Source: Acetobacterium sp.
GTDB taxonomy: Bacteria; Bacillota; Clostridia; Eubacteriales; Eubacteriaceae
DNA: 64,000 nt
Assembly: GCF_030652775.1 (NCBI RefSeq)
Contig: NZ_JAUSPS010000030.1
Span: 1-64,000, forward strand
Reading direction: 5' to 3'
Part shown: positions 53,052-61,608 of the stretch, in pieces
Position numbering within the stretch: the stretch's first letter is position 1
How the letters are laid out: each line of letters begins with the position of its first letter
Notes under the pieces: model-generated
What the model saw: only the letters and a program-made list of their open reading frames with translations
The model's database searches: none
Told to the model about the DNA's origin: nothing
Position numbers and translations under genes: made by a program

Positions 53052-56000
53052 TTAATGTTTTATAACCTTGTTCAATTCCCCCTGAATCTCATTCATCAGA
53101 TAATCGGTATACGGAATCTCGGTAAAGAGACGTCCATCGGTATATGGTTTGAGTTCTATGCTGGCTGTTTCGTTTTTCTGGCTGTTAAGGATTTCTCCCA
53201 CGTTGACATCTTTAAACGCCATACAGGTTTCTCCAATAACATTTAAAATCTCATCCGGACAAGCCGATCCCAGATCTGCTGAGAGAATATCCGCAATCGC
53301 CTGAGCCATTATCAGATTCCCTATTTCCAGTGGGTTATCCACGGCTTTTTTTACCTTGAGCAACCGTCCTTCAGTATTCACAAAGGTGCCATCGACTTCC
53401 GGGAAGGCCAGTGCTGGTAACACCACATCAGCTTTTTCTGCTGCAGCCGACAGGTGGGTATCCTGGACCATCAAAAATTCATACCCACTTAGATCGGCAT
53501 TAGGATCTTCACCAAAGAGCAACAGGACTTTGGTGTCTGTCAGAACAGCTGCGGTATTGGTTACACCCAGGGCGTTTAATCCCATGCTGTTGTTCTTGAC
53601 GGCGACTCTGAAAATACCGCTGCGTTTGCCATCAGCTTTGCCTAGCAGTCCGAGGATGTCACCAACTAGCGTTGACGCTTCTTTGGTGACATACTTGTCA
53701 CCCATAACGACTACCAGATTTTTGGCATTAATCAGGCCTTCACCAATGATCTTAGCTTCGTCGCAGAGTTCAAAATCTGCCAGGGAAGTTTTTAATGCGT
53801 CCAGATTGTTGAGGTCGCCTTTGCGGTTGCTGTTTTCCAGGACATATTTGGTAATTTCGCCCAGGAACTCCAGATCTTCACATTCAGTGATAAACTCATC
53901 AGCGATATGATCATAACCGTTTTCCAGATGGTTAATGACAAAGATATTAGCACCATTTTTTGATGCCTGTGTCAGTTTGTATTTGACAATGGGGTTATTT
54001 ACGGGCAGCATCCCTAGTACCAGAATAGTATCAGCGGTCACTATTGCATTCATGTCGCCAACCGTATAGTTGCCCTGGAGAACCTTGTCTTCACCCCGTT
54101 CGCAATTAGAAAAACTAAAGGTTTCAGCTCTCAGCACTTCGGCCAGCCTGGTGAAGGTATAGATTTCCTCATTGGTATACTTGGGTGAGATGCCCATCTT
54201 TACGGCTTCGGCACCATAACGGGCAGCAATGCTCTGGGATTTCTTGGCAATCATCACAAACGCATCATACCAACTGGCTTCTGTCAGTTCACCCTGATTA
54301 TTTCTTATCAGCGGGCTGGTCAGTCGGTCACCCCACTGAACCAGATTGGTGCCAAAGCGCCCCCGACCACACATAACGCCTTGATTGATGTCCTGGTGGT
54401 TTTTCTGAGGAACGGCTTTGATCACCGTATCACCCTTCGATTCGATGATAATCTGACAACCAGCCGAACAATAGCCGCAGGTTGATTCGGTTTTGTCCGT
54501 ATTCAGGGGAATCTGTTTAATCCCTGTGAGCCCTTCTCTTAAGGCGCCGGTGGGACAGACGGAGATACATAGCCCACAGCTGACACAACCGGTATCTTTC
54601 AGCGGCTGACGCAGCGCTGGTTCCACAATCGTTTCAAAGCCACGGTCAACCAGACCCAGTGCCGATACGCCGACGATGTCTTCACAGACCCGGACACAGA
54701 GACCACAGGTAATGCACTTGCTGTTATCCCGGATGACAAAGGGGTGGTCGTCCTGGATTTTGGCTTCGGGGTTCTTGCCTTTGAAGCGTTCGGGTTTAAC
54801 GTCATATTCGTTGGCATAAGCAACCAGTTTACATTCAAAGTAATCCTGACAGCCGCATTCGAGACAGCGTTTCCCTTCTTCCACAGCCTGGAGAGGGCTG
54901 TAACCTTCCATTACTTCGAGGAAGTTATTATTACGGGCGTCTGGGGCCAGATGGGTCATCACCGGACGTTTATTTTTCTTGATGCTTTCGAGATAATCCT
55001 GATCCACCGCTTCCCGGATCACAAAGTAGGGTTCGTGATAGGAAATGGTTTCACCTTTCAGGTAGCCTTCAATAAAAGGTACGGCTTTTTTAGCATCGCC
55101 AACGGCTTTAATAACAATGGAGGCACCACTGTTGATGCAATCTCCGCCAGCAAAGACGCCATCGAGATTGGTTCTAAAGGTCTGTTCATCGGCCAGAACG
55201 GTGTTCCATTTGGTCAGTTCTAATCCATCCAATCCCTTAGGGTTGATCCCCTGGCCAATGGCCAGAATCAGGGTATCGATATCAAGGATCTCTTCTTCCC
55301 CATCGATGGGTACTGGTGATCGGCGCCCGCTGGCATCGGGTTCGCCGAGAGCCATTTTTTGAAGCCTTATTTTGACGATCTGTCCGTCATCACCCTTAAT
55401 GACTTCAATCGGATTGGTCAGGTTTTTAAAAATAACGCCTTCTTCTTCGGCTTCGATGATTTCAATTTCTTCCGCTGGCATTTCAGCTTTGGTGCGGCGG
55501 TAGATATTATAGACTTCTTTGGCGCCGAGTCGCAGGGCGGTTCGACAGGCGTCCATGGCGGTATTGCCACCACCGACGATGGCGACTTTTTCGCCGAGAG
55601 TGATCGGTTCGTTATTAGCTACCTGTTGTAGCAGTTCGATCCCGCCGATGACGCCTTTGGCGTCAATACCTTCGCAACGCAGTCCAGAGCTTGTCCAGGC
55701 GCCTAGGGCGACATAGACGGCGTCATGGTTTTGGCGGATGGTTTCAAAGGGGATATCGACGCCGACCCGGGTATTGTTTTTAAAGACGACACCCATCTCT
55801 TCGATCAGTCCCACTTCTTCATCCACAACCCCTTTGGGTAACCGGTATTCGGGAATCCCGTACCGCAGCATCCCGCCCATTTTAGGCATGGCGTCATAAA
55901 TAGTAACGGCATGGCCAGATTGGATCAGGTAGTAGGCGGCAGTGAGTCCACCAGGACCGCCGCCGATGATGCCAATGGATTTATCGGTGGCTTTTGCTAT

Positions 56001-56558
56001 TTCCGGCATAAACATCTCATGGGTCATATCAAAGTCAGCCGCAAAACGTTTCAGCCAGGCGATCGAAATCGGTTCATCGACTTCGCTGCGACGGCAGGCA
56101 TCTTCACAGGGATGCGGACAGACCCGGCCAATCGCCCCGGGCAGAGGTAATTGTTCTTTGATCAGTTTTAAGGCTTCGGCAAATTCGCCGTTGGCGATTA
56201 AGCCAACGTAGCCCTGACAGTCGGTGGTCCCAGGGCAAGCCCGTTTACAAGGGGCGACACAATCGCCGATGTGTTTGGAAAGTAGTAACTCCAGATTTGT
56301 TTTGCGGGATTCAATCACCCGGGGAGTCTTAGTGTTCACCACCATGTTGTCGGTAATTTCAGTGGCACAGGCTTTTAAAATCTTGGGGATGCCGGCAACC
56401 TCCACCACGCAGAGTCCACAGGATCCATAAATCTCCAGTCGTTCGTCATAGCACAGAGTGGGAATATCAATTGCATTTTCCCGGGCTACTTCTAAAATGG
56501 TTTGTCCGGGATTACCGGTTACTTCTTTTCCATCGATGTTCATTTTATATTGTTTCAT
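53052..56558 (-). CDS. StnC-like NADP(H)/Fe-S subunit (NuoG-NfnB-FdhF-like fusion)
   Basis: The 1168-residue subunit has a plant-type [2Fe-2S] domain (Cys36, 47, 50, 64) and a NuoG-type HxxxCxxC cluster (HIGDCVAPC, residues 96-104). A GltD/NfnB-like flavoprotein follows, with CPHPCEDAC at 147-155, FAD site GIIGGGPGGLTAA at 196-208 and NADP site AIVGGGNTAMDACRTALRLGA at 326-346. Next come CLECGCQDYFEC, a two-[4Fe-4S] ferredoxin domain (about 615-670), and from residue 694 a formate-dehydrogenase/NuoG-like domain (CGYCSAGC ... CGRGRFG) that lacks a recognisable Sec/Cys molybdenum ligand. With the next two genes it forms a complex like Sporomusa-type Nfn (StnABC), predicted to couple NADH, NADPH and ferredoxin. 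Confidence 0.82.
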   Translation of the reverse strand: MKQYKMNIDGKEVTGNPGQTILEVARENAIDIPTLCYDERLEIYGSCGLCVVEVAGIPKILKACATEITDNMVVNTKTPRVIESRKTNLELLLSKHIGDCVAPCKRACPGTTDCQGYVGLIANGEFAEALKLIKEQLPLPGAIGRVCPHPCEDACRRSEVDEPISIAWLKRFAADFDMTHEMFMPEIAKATDKSIGIIGGGPGGLTAAYYLIQSGHAVTIYDAMPKMGGMLRYGIPEYRLPKGVVDEEVGLIEEMGVVFKNNTRVGVDIPFETIRQNHDAVYVALGAWTSSGLRCEGIDAKGVIGGIELLQQVANNEPITLGEKVAIVGGGNTAMDACRTALRLGAKEVYNIYRRTKAEMPAEEIEIIEAEEEGVIFKNLTNPIEVIKGDDGQIVKIRLQKMALGEPDASGRRSPVPIDGEEEILDIDTLILAIGQGINPKGLDGLELTKWNTVLADEQTFRTNLDGVFAGGDCINSGASIVIKAVGDAKKAVPFIEGYLKGETISYHEPYFVIREAVDQDYLESIKKNKRPVMTHLAPDARNNNFLEVMEGYSPLQAVEEGKRCLECGCQDYFECKLVAYANEYDVKPERFKGKNPEAKIQDDHPFVIRDNSKCITCGLCVRVCEDIVGVSALGLVDRGFETIVEPALRQPLKDTGCVSCGLCISVCPTGALREGLTGIKQIPLNTDKTESTCGYCSAGCQIIIESKGDTVIKAVPQKNHQDINQGVMCGRGRFGTNLVQWGDRLTSPLIRNNQGELTEASWYDAFVMIAKKSQSIAARYGAEAVKMGISPKYTNEEIYTFTRLAEVLRAETFSFSNCERGEDKVLQGNYTVGDMNAIVTADTILVLGMLPVNNPIVKYKLTQASKNGANIFVINHLENGYDHIADEFITECEDLEFLGEITKYVLENSNRKGDLNNLDALKTSLADFELCDEAKIIGEGLINAKNLVVVMGDKYVTKEASTLVGDILGLLGKADGKRSGIFRVAVKNNSMGLNALGVTNTAAVLTDTKVLLLFGEDPNADLSGYEFLMVQDTHLSAAAEKADVVLPALAFPEVDGTFVNTEGRLLKVKKAVDNPLEIGNLIMAQAIADILSADLGSACPDEILNVIGETCMAFKDVNVGEILNSQKNETASIELKPYTDGRLFTEIPYTDYLMNEIQGELNKVIKH

Positions 56559-56572
56559 TCTCCCACTCCTTT

Positions 56573-58324
56573 CTAGTCAATGATGACGGAATCAAATTTA
56601 CAGACAGAGAAACATTTGCCGCACTTGATGCAGGTGTCCTGATTGATATCATGGACTTTTTTCTTTTCACCGGCAATGGCGTCGACGGGACAGTTCTTCT
56701 TACAGGCTCCGCAGCCTACGCATTTTTCGACATCAATGGTGTAGGTCAGCAACGGCTTGCAGCTTTTGGCGGTGCATTTTTTATGATAAATATGATCTTC
56801 ATATTCGTTTCGGAAATATTTGATGGTGGTCAGCACCGGATTAGGCGCAGTCTGACCGAGACCGCACATGGAACCGTCTTTGATCTTGTAACAGAGTTCT
56901 TCTAACAGTTCGATGTCACCATCCTGTCCTTTACCATGAGTAATCCGATTGAGGATTTCCAGCATTCGGGTGGTGCCGACACGGCAATAGGTACATTTTC
57001 CGCAGGATTCTTTACAGGTAAAGTCCAGGAAGAACCGCGCCATGTCCACCATACAGGTGGTTTCGTCCATGACAACCATCCCACCGGAGCCCATGATCGC
57101 CCCAGTTTTGGTGATTTCAGCATAGTCGATCTGGGTGTCGAGTAGACTGGCCGGAATACATCCGCCAGATGGCCCGCCCATTTGTACGGCTTTAAAGGCT
57201 TTATCCTGTTTAATGCCACCACCGATATCGAAAATAACATCATGCAAAGTCAGTCCCATGGGGATCTCCACCAAACCGCCTTTTTTCACCTTACCGGTGA
57301 GGGCAAAGACTTTGGTGCCTTTGCTTTCTTTCGTTCCCAGAGCCGCATATGCGTCACCACCGTTACGGAAGATCCAGGGTACGTTAGCAAAGGTTTCGAC
57401 GTTGTTGATGTTAGTCGGTTTATTCCAGTAACCTTTTTGCGCCGGGAAGGGTGGTTTTAACCGCGGCATTCCCCGTTCCCCTTCCAGGGATGCAATCAGA
57501 GCCGTTTCTTCACCGCAGACAAAAGCTCCAGCACCGGCTTTAATCCGCAGATCAAAGTCAAATCCGGTTTCAAAGAGGTTGTGTCCCAGGAAGCCTTTTT
57601 TCCGCGCTTGATCGATGGCGTTCTGCAAACGAACAATCGCCAACGGGTATTCAGCCCGGACATAGATAACCCCTTCGTTGGCACCGATGGCTTTGGCGCC
57701 AATCAGCATCCCTTCAATCAGGGCATGGGGATCGCTTTCAAGAACGGATCGATCCATAAAGGCACCGGGATCGCCTTCGTCGGCGTTACAGACCATATAT
57801 TTGGTTTTACCGGGGGATTTTTTAGCGGCATCCCATTTGAACCAGGTCGGGAATCCGGCGCCACCCCGGCCTTTTAAACCGGCAATTTTGATGGTTTCGA
57901 TTATTTCTTCCGGGGTCAGTTCGGTGAGACATTTTTTAGCAGCGAGGTAACCGTCAACAGCCAGATAGTCTTCAATTCGTTCAGGATCAATGATACCGGA
58001 ATTCCTAAGAACAATCCGTTTCTGTTTACCAATCATGGTAATGTCAGATTCTGATATCTGCAACTCTTTCAGTTCATTCTCGCCAAGGACATAATCCTCA
58101 ATGATGCGTCGGGTATCGTCAGCGGTGACATTAACGAAGGTTATCTTCTTTCCGCCATCGTCAACCACGTCAACAATTGGTTCCAGGTAACAGGTGCCAA
58201 TGCACCCGGTTTTTTCAACACTTAGATCCAGGCCTTTTTCGGCGATTATTTCTTCAAATGCATTCTGAACTTTATGGGCACCGGCGGCAATCCCACAACT
58301 TCCTTCTCCGATTACGATTTTCAT
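56573..58324 (-). CDS. StnB/HydB-like NuoF-type diaphorase subunit
   Basis: The 583-residue flavoprotein has an N-terminal thioredoxin-like [2Fe-2S] domain (GEGSCGIAAGAHKV, TGCIGTCYLEPIV). The FMN/NADH core follows with GLKGRGGAGFPTWFKWDAAK and VCNADEGDPGAFMDR, then the [4Fe-4S] motif ESCGKCTYCRVGTTRM. A C-terminal pair of [4Fe-4S] clusters has CVGCGACKKNCPVDAI and CIKCGKCFSVCKF. It probably oxidises or reduces NAD(H) and is the likely bifurcation site with ferredoxin. It starts 4 bases inside the upstream gene and ends 14 bases before the large subunit. Confidence 0.9.
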   Translation of the reverse strand: MKIVIGEGSCGIAAGAHKVQNAFEEIIAEKGLDLSVEKTGCIGTCYLEPIVDVVDDGGKKITFVNVTADDTRRIIEDYVLGENELKELQISESDITMIGKQKRIVLRNSGIIDPERIEDYLAVDGYLAAKKCLTELTPEEIIETIKIAGLKGRGGAGFPTWFKWDAAKKSPGKTKYMVCNADEGDPGAFMDRSVLESDPHALIEGMLIGAKAIGANEGVIYVRAEYPLAIVRLQNAIDQARKKGFLGHNLFETGFDFDLRIKAGAGAFVCGEETALIASLEGERGMPRLKPPFPAQKGYWNKPTNINNVETFANVPWIFRNGGDAYAALGTKESKGTKVFALTGKVKKGGLVEIPMGLTLHDVIFDIGGGIKQDKAFKAVQMGGPSGGCIPASLLDTQIDYAEITKTGAIMGSGGMVVMDETTCMVDMARFFLDFTCKESCGKCTYCRVGTTRMLEILNRITHGKGQDGDIELLEELCYKIKDGSMCGLGQTAPNPVLTTIKYFRNEYEDHIYHKKCTAKSCKPLLTYTIDVEKCVGCGACKKNCPVDAIAGEKKKVHDINQDTCIKCGKCFSVCKFDSVIID

Positions 58325-58893
58325 GCCGTCACCTCCTGTGAGACTGTCTCAGAAACGGTAGCTTCATTGTTAACGGCTTCTTTCAGCTCAGCTAGAATAT
58401 GGGTCACTTTGTCTTTGGTCAGCTGACCATAAGTGTCGTCGTTGATCATCATCACTGGGGATAAGCTGCAACAACCCAGACAGGCCACGTTGTTTAATGT
58501 AAACAGTCCATCAGGAGTGGTCTCTCCTTCTTTGATCTCAAGAAAGTCCATCACGGCTTCTTCGATCATTTTTGAACCGTTGACGTGACAGGCCGTTCCC
58601 TGACATAGCATAATCAGATATTTCCCAACGGGTTCAAACCTGAACTGGGTATAAAAGGTAGCAACCCCGTAAACCTTGGCAATGCTGTTATGGGTTTCGA
58701 TGGCAATATAGCGCATCAGTTCGATGGATAAAAATCCATAAAGTTCTTGAGCTTTCTGCAGGACAGTAATTAAACTACCAGGAATGTCGGCGTAGTGGTC
58801 CAGTACTGGGTTCAGTTCCACAAAGGGATTTGGTTGTTCTCCGTGACAGCCGCAGTCGCATCCATGTCCATGTTCTTGTTTTTCTTGACTCAT
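58321..58893 (-). CDS. StnA/HydC-like NuoE-type [2Fe-2S] subunit
   Basis: The 190-residue thioredoxin-fold subunit has ligands in LCQGTACHVNG and NNVACLGCCSLSPV, preceded by the NuoE helices (GSLITVLQKAQELYGFLSIELMRYIA, VYGVATFYTQFRFEP). The N-terminus is unusual: within residues 8-17, HGHGCDCGCH, are three His and three Cys, which could bind an extra metal. It is the first gene of the three-gene redox operon. Confidence 0.88.
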   Translation of the reverse strand: MSQEKQEHGHGCDCGCHGEQPNPFVELNPVLDHYADIPGSLITVLQKAQELYGFLSIELMRYIAIETHNSIAKVYGVATFYTQFRFEPVGKYLIMLCQGTACHVNGSKMIEEAVMDFLEIKEGETTPDGLFTLNNVACLGCCSLSPVMMINDDTYGQLTKDKVTHILAELKEAVNNEATVSETVSQEVTA

Positions 58894-58924
58894 ATAAGAC
58901 TCCTTTCAGGTTCAACTAATAATT

Positions 58925-58947
58925 GGCATTAGTAGAACACTAATGCC
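58925..58947 (-). promoter_or_regulatory. Hairpin in the leader of the redox operon
   Basis: Perfect 9-base arms GGCATTAGT/ACTAATGCC around a 5-base loop, 32 bases before the first start codon. There is no T-run, so it is not a terminator; it could be an operator or an mRNA-protecting hairpin. Confidence 0.45.
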
Positions 58948-59210
58948 TGTAATAAAACGTTTTTTTTGAATAAAATACTCCCAACTGACTGCGGAAAATT
59001 CAGATTTGAAAACTATTAGCGATCAGGAGTATACATGGATAGTTTACCATATTTACCAATAGTTAAAAGCAAAAAAAAGAAAAAAGAATGAAATTTATAT
59101 TAAATTAATTTCTTGGTTGCGGTGTCAAACTTAATATCTGATTATTCTTATTAAATTGATGAAAATCCTCGTGTCAATTGGAACATTGACAGCTCGACTA
59201 GAATTTTTAT

Positions 59211-59274
59211 GCGGGTCATCCGTTCCCAAGCGCAACATTTTTTTCCGGCTTGTGCTTCGGTACGAATAACCCGC
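59211..59274 (-). other. 64-base hairpin, possible structured RNA
   Basis: On the minus strand GCGGGTTATTCGT pairs over 13 positions with ACGGATGACCCGC (two G-U pairs that would be A-C mismatches on the plus strand, so the RNA is probably minus-strand). An inner CCGAAGC/GCTTGGG stem carries one mismatch. It is more GC-rich than its surroundings. It matches no RNA class I know. Confidence 0.5.
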
Positions 59275-59369
59275 AATTGTAATTCTATCAATATTATTTA
59301 AACATCGTTTGATAATTACTTTTTTTTAATAACTTTCATTAAATAGCTTTCATTACATTGTTTTTTTAA

Positions 59370-60527
59370 CTAAATTTCTAAGGCTGACTTTCCATAATAA
59401 GCACATTCATAAATTTTTCTGACATCTTCTGGCGATGACTTTCTTGGATTCGTCAATGTGCACGGATCTTCAAAAGCATTTTTACTCATTCTGTCAAGCA
59501 CTTCAAGGTATTCTTTTTCATTAATTTCAACTTCATCTACTTCTTTAAGTGTTAGTGGAATGTTTAGTTGTTGATTTAAGTCTTGAATTGCAACCGTTAA
59601 GTTTTCAATTCCTAATTGTTTTTCTAATTCTGCTACTTTGTTGGTTGATTTTCTATTGTAATCAATAATATACGGCATTAATATTGCGTTTGCAAGGCCG
59701 TGAGTGATCCCAAATTCGCCGCCAATTTTATGTGCCAGACTATGAATAAGACCGAGGGAAGCATTTGTAAATGCCATCCCGGCAAGTGCTGAGGCATTAT
59801 GCATATCTTCTCTGGCTTTGATATCACTTGGTTCGTTATATGCCACCGGCAATTGTTTTAACACCAATCGAATGGCTTCATAAGCTAATGGATCTGTAAA
59901 ACTTGTGGCTTCTGTCGAGACCCAGGCTTCCACTGCATGAGCCAAAACATCCATGCCAGTATTAGCGGTAATATGCGCTGGCATTTTTGACGGAATTACA
60001 GCATCCAATAACGCTATGTCTGGAGTCATTTCATACGACACCAATGGATATTTGATGTGATTTTGGGTATCCGTAATAACTGAGAAGGCCGTAATTTCTG
60101 AAGCTGTTCCACTTGTTGATGGCACTGCGATAAATTTTGCCTTTGTTCTCAGCTTCGGAAACTTTCCTGCGACCAAATCTTCAAATTTTGTATCAGGATA
60201 TTCATAATATACCCACATTATTTTGGCAGCATCTAATGCCGATCCACCGCCAATGGCAACAATCCAGTCCGGTCCAAACTCCGCCATTTCCTTGCCGCCA
60301 CGAATGACTGTTTCAATAGATGGATTTGGCTCCACACCATCAACAATAGAAACTTCCATACCCGCTTTTTCTAATTGGGCTTTTGCTTCATCCAGGAATC
60401 CATTCTTTCTCATTGAGCTTCCGCCCGTTACCAGCGTTGCTCTTTTACCTTCTAGTCCTGCCAAATATGAAAGTGCACCTTCTCCAAATACAATATCTTT
60501 CGGAACTCTAAACCAATTCAATGCCAT
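59370..60527 (-). CDS. Iron-containing (type III) alcohol dehydrogenase
   Basis: The 385-residue enzyme has an NAD(P)-binding domain with AIGGGSALDAAK and PSTSGTASEITAFSV. The metal domain has GMDVLAHAVEAW and LGLIHSLAHKIGGEFGITHGLANAILMPY, supplying the His ligands. It is close to butanol/ethanol/1,3-propanediol dehydrogenases. It likely interconverts an aldehyde and an alcohol with NAD(P)H; substrate is not determinable. It is a single-gene unit with SD AAGGAGG. Confidence 0.92.
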   Translation of the reverse strand: MALNWFRVPKDIVFGEGALSYLAGLEGKRATLVTGGSSMRKNGFLDEAKAQLEKAGMEVSIVDGVEPNPSIETVIRGGKEMAEFGPDWIVAIGGGSALDAAKIMWVYYEYPDTKFEDLVAGKFPKLRTKAKFIAVPSTSGTASEITAFSVITDTQNHIKYPLVSYEMTPDIALLDAVIPSKMPAHITANTGMDVLAHAVEAWVSTEATSFTDPLAYEAIRLVLKQLPVAYNEPSDIKAREDMHNASALAGMAFTNASLGLIHSLAHKIGGEFGITHGLANAILMPYIIDYNRKSTNKVAELEKQLGIENLTVAIQDLNQQLNIPLTLKEVDEVEINEKEYLEVLDRMSKNAFEDPCTLTNPRKSSPEDVRKIYECAYYGKSALEI

Positions 60528-60698
60528 TTTATTTCCTCCTTGAAATTTTTAATTTGTTATCCGTAAATCCTACCACTGCGTTACAACCAAATTCTGATCA
60601 TTGCTTTAATTTAAACACAGTCATTGGATAAGCAAGTTTGGGATTTGTTCGTTCTTCAAAATACATCCCCTTTTGAATAACCACCTACTAGCCTATGA

Positions 60699-60714
60699 GT
60701 GTAATTGATTACAC
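60699..60714. promoter_or_regulatory. Perfect palindrome GTGTAATTGATTACAC (putative operator)
   Basis: Seven-base arms with a 2-base centre, about 170 bases upstream of the alcohol dehydrogenase start. It resembles a dimeric-regulator site, but no family consensus is matched exactly. Confidence 0.4.
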
Positions 60715-61015
60715 CTTTAAGCATCATCACATTTAAACTGTGCTCTGCAAGTTCACCCCTTCCTCTTGAAATTCATGGTAACACCGATTTTATCATTTAT
60801 CAACGAAACCTTTACTATCATTACATATCTATTTTGTTGAGGTAACATATCATATTTAATATCCCTCTAAACTAATTCTTTCAAAAATCAGGATATCTTT
60901 TCTTTAAACGATTACGATATCCGCCGATCCGCGTCCTTATGCCATATTGATGCGGTCACACCAAAATGCGATGGGAGCCATCCAAGTTTCAACTATGTAA
61001 TTAATGAACATCAAA

Positions 61016-61048
61016 AAGACCCTTTGAAAAAAATCTTCAAAAGGTCTT
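61016..61048. terminator. Bidirectional terminator after ilvN
   Basis: AAGACC-cTTTGAA ... TTCAAaa-GGTCTT with T-runs on both strands; it closes the ilvB-ilvN unit on the minus strand. Confidence 0.8.
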
Positions 61049-61099
61049 CGTTTTATTATGAAGTTAGCGTTTAAATCGAATCTCACAGCGGCAGACTAT

Positions 61100-61597
61100 T
61101 TAGACTGATAGAATTTTTCCACCCCGTTGTAAACCAGTGTCTCCCGATCGGACAAATTCTAAAATTCCATAAGGTTCAACCATTTCAAAGAAGCCTTCAA
61201 TTTTGTACCGGGTACCGGTAATTTCGATGACCAGACTTTCTCTGGATACATCAACAATATTAGCCCGAAACATATTTGCAATCTCAACAATCTGAGATCG
61301 GGTTGTATCATCTGCCTTCACCTTAATAAAGACCAACTCTCTGATAATGGATTCATCGGTTTTGAGTTCAATAACCGTAATCACATCAATGAGTTTATTT
61401 AACTGCTTCTTTATTTGGGTTAAGATTTGATCATCTCCGGTAACCGTGATGGTAATCCGGGAAAGCTCAGCATTCTCGGTGGTCCCTACTGTCAGGCTGT
61501 CAATATTATAACCACGTCTTGCAAAAAGACCAGAAATGCGGCTTAATACTCCAAAATTATTCTCTACCAATAATGATAAACAGGTTTTTTTTTCCAT
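61100..61597 (-). CDS. ilvN: Acetolactate synthase small (regulatory) subunit
   Basis: The 165-residue subunit has an N-terminal ACT domain (CLSLLVENNFGVLSRISGLFARRGYNIDSLTVG) and the C-terminal ALS_ss_C domain (ELVFIKVKADDTTRSQIVEIANMFRANIVDVS). It confers feedback control by valine. SD GGGAG fits ATG 61597; the longer frame uses a GTG too close to that SD. The gene follows ilvB. Confidence 0.94.
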   Translation of the reverse strand: MEKKTCLSLLVENNFGVLSRISGLFARRGYNIDSLTVGTTENAELSRITITVTGDDQILTQIKKQLNKLIDVITVIELKTDESIIRELVFIKVKADDTTRSQIVEIANMFRANIVDVSRESLVIEITGTRYKIEGFFEMVEPYGILEFVRSGDTGLQRGGKILSV

Positions 61598-61608
61598 AAT
61601 CACTCTCC

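Larger units (their letters stand above)
58894..59369. other. Intergenic region between the redox operon and the alcohol dehydrogenase
   Basis: This 476-base stretch has no protein gene. It contains a 9-bp hairpin GGCATTAGT-agaac-ACTAATGCC (58925-58947), an isolated minus-strand TTGACA (59123-59128) without a good -10, an inverted repeat TGTCAAT/ATTGACA (59172-59191) and a 64-base hairpin (59211-59274). Repeated A-runs with AATGAAAG follow the dehydrogenase stop. Confidence 0.6.
60528..61099. other. Intergenic region upstream of the alcohol dehydrogenase
   Basis: This 572-base stretch has no intact gene. It contains a 16-base perfect palindrome (60699-60714), a GC-richer block at about 60895-60990 whose minus-strand translation looks like a protein C-terminus (possible remnant), and a bidirectional terminator (61016-61048). 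No convincing promoter was found. Confidence 0.55.

Noticed and set aside
54744-55223. Long plus-strand open frames opposite the redox operon
   Set aside because: They are antisense shadows of well-conserved coding sequence, with no SD and no domain signatures.
53052-58893. Electron-bifurcating [FeFe] hydrogenase HydABC or a formate dehydrogenase
   Set aside because: No H-cluster motifs and no Sec/Cys active site are visible; instead the large subunit carries an NfnB/GltD-type NADP-binding flavoprotein domain.
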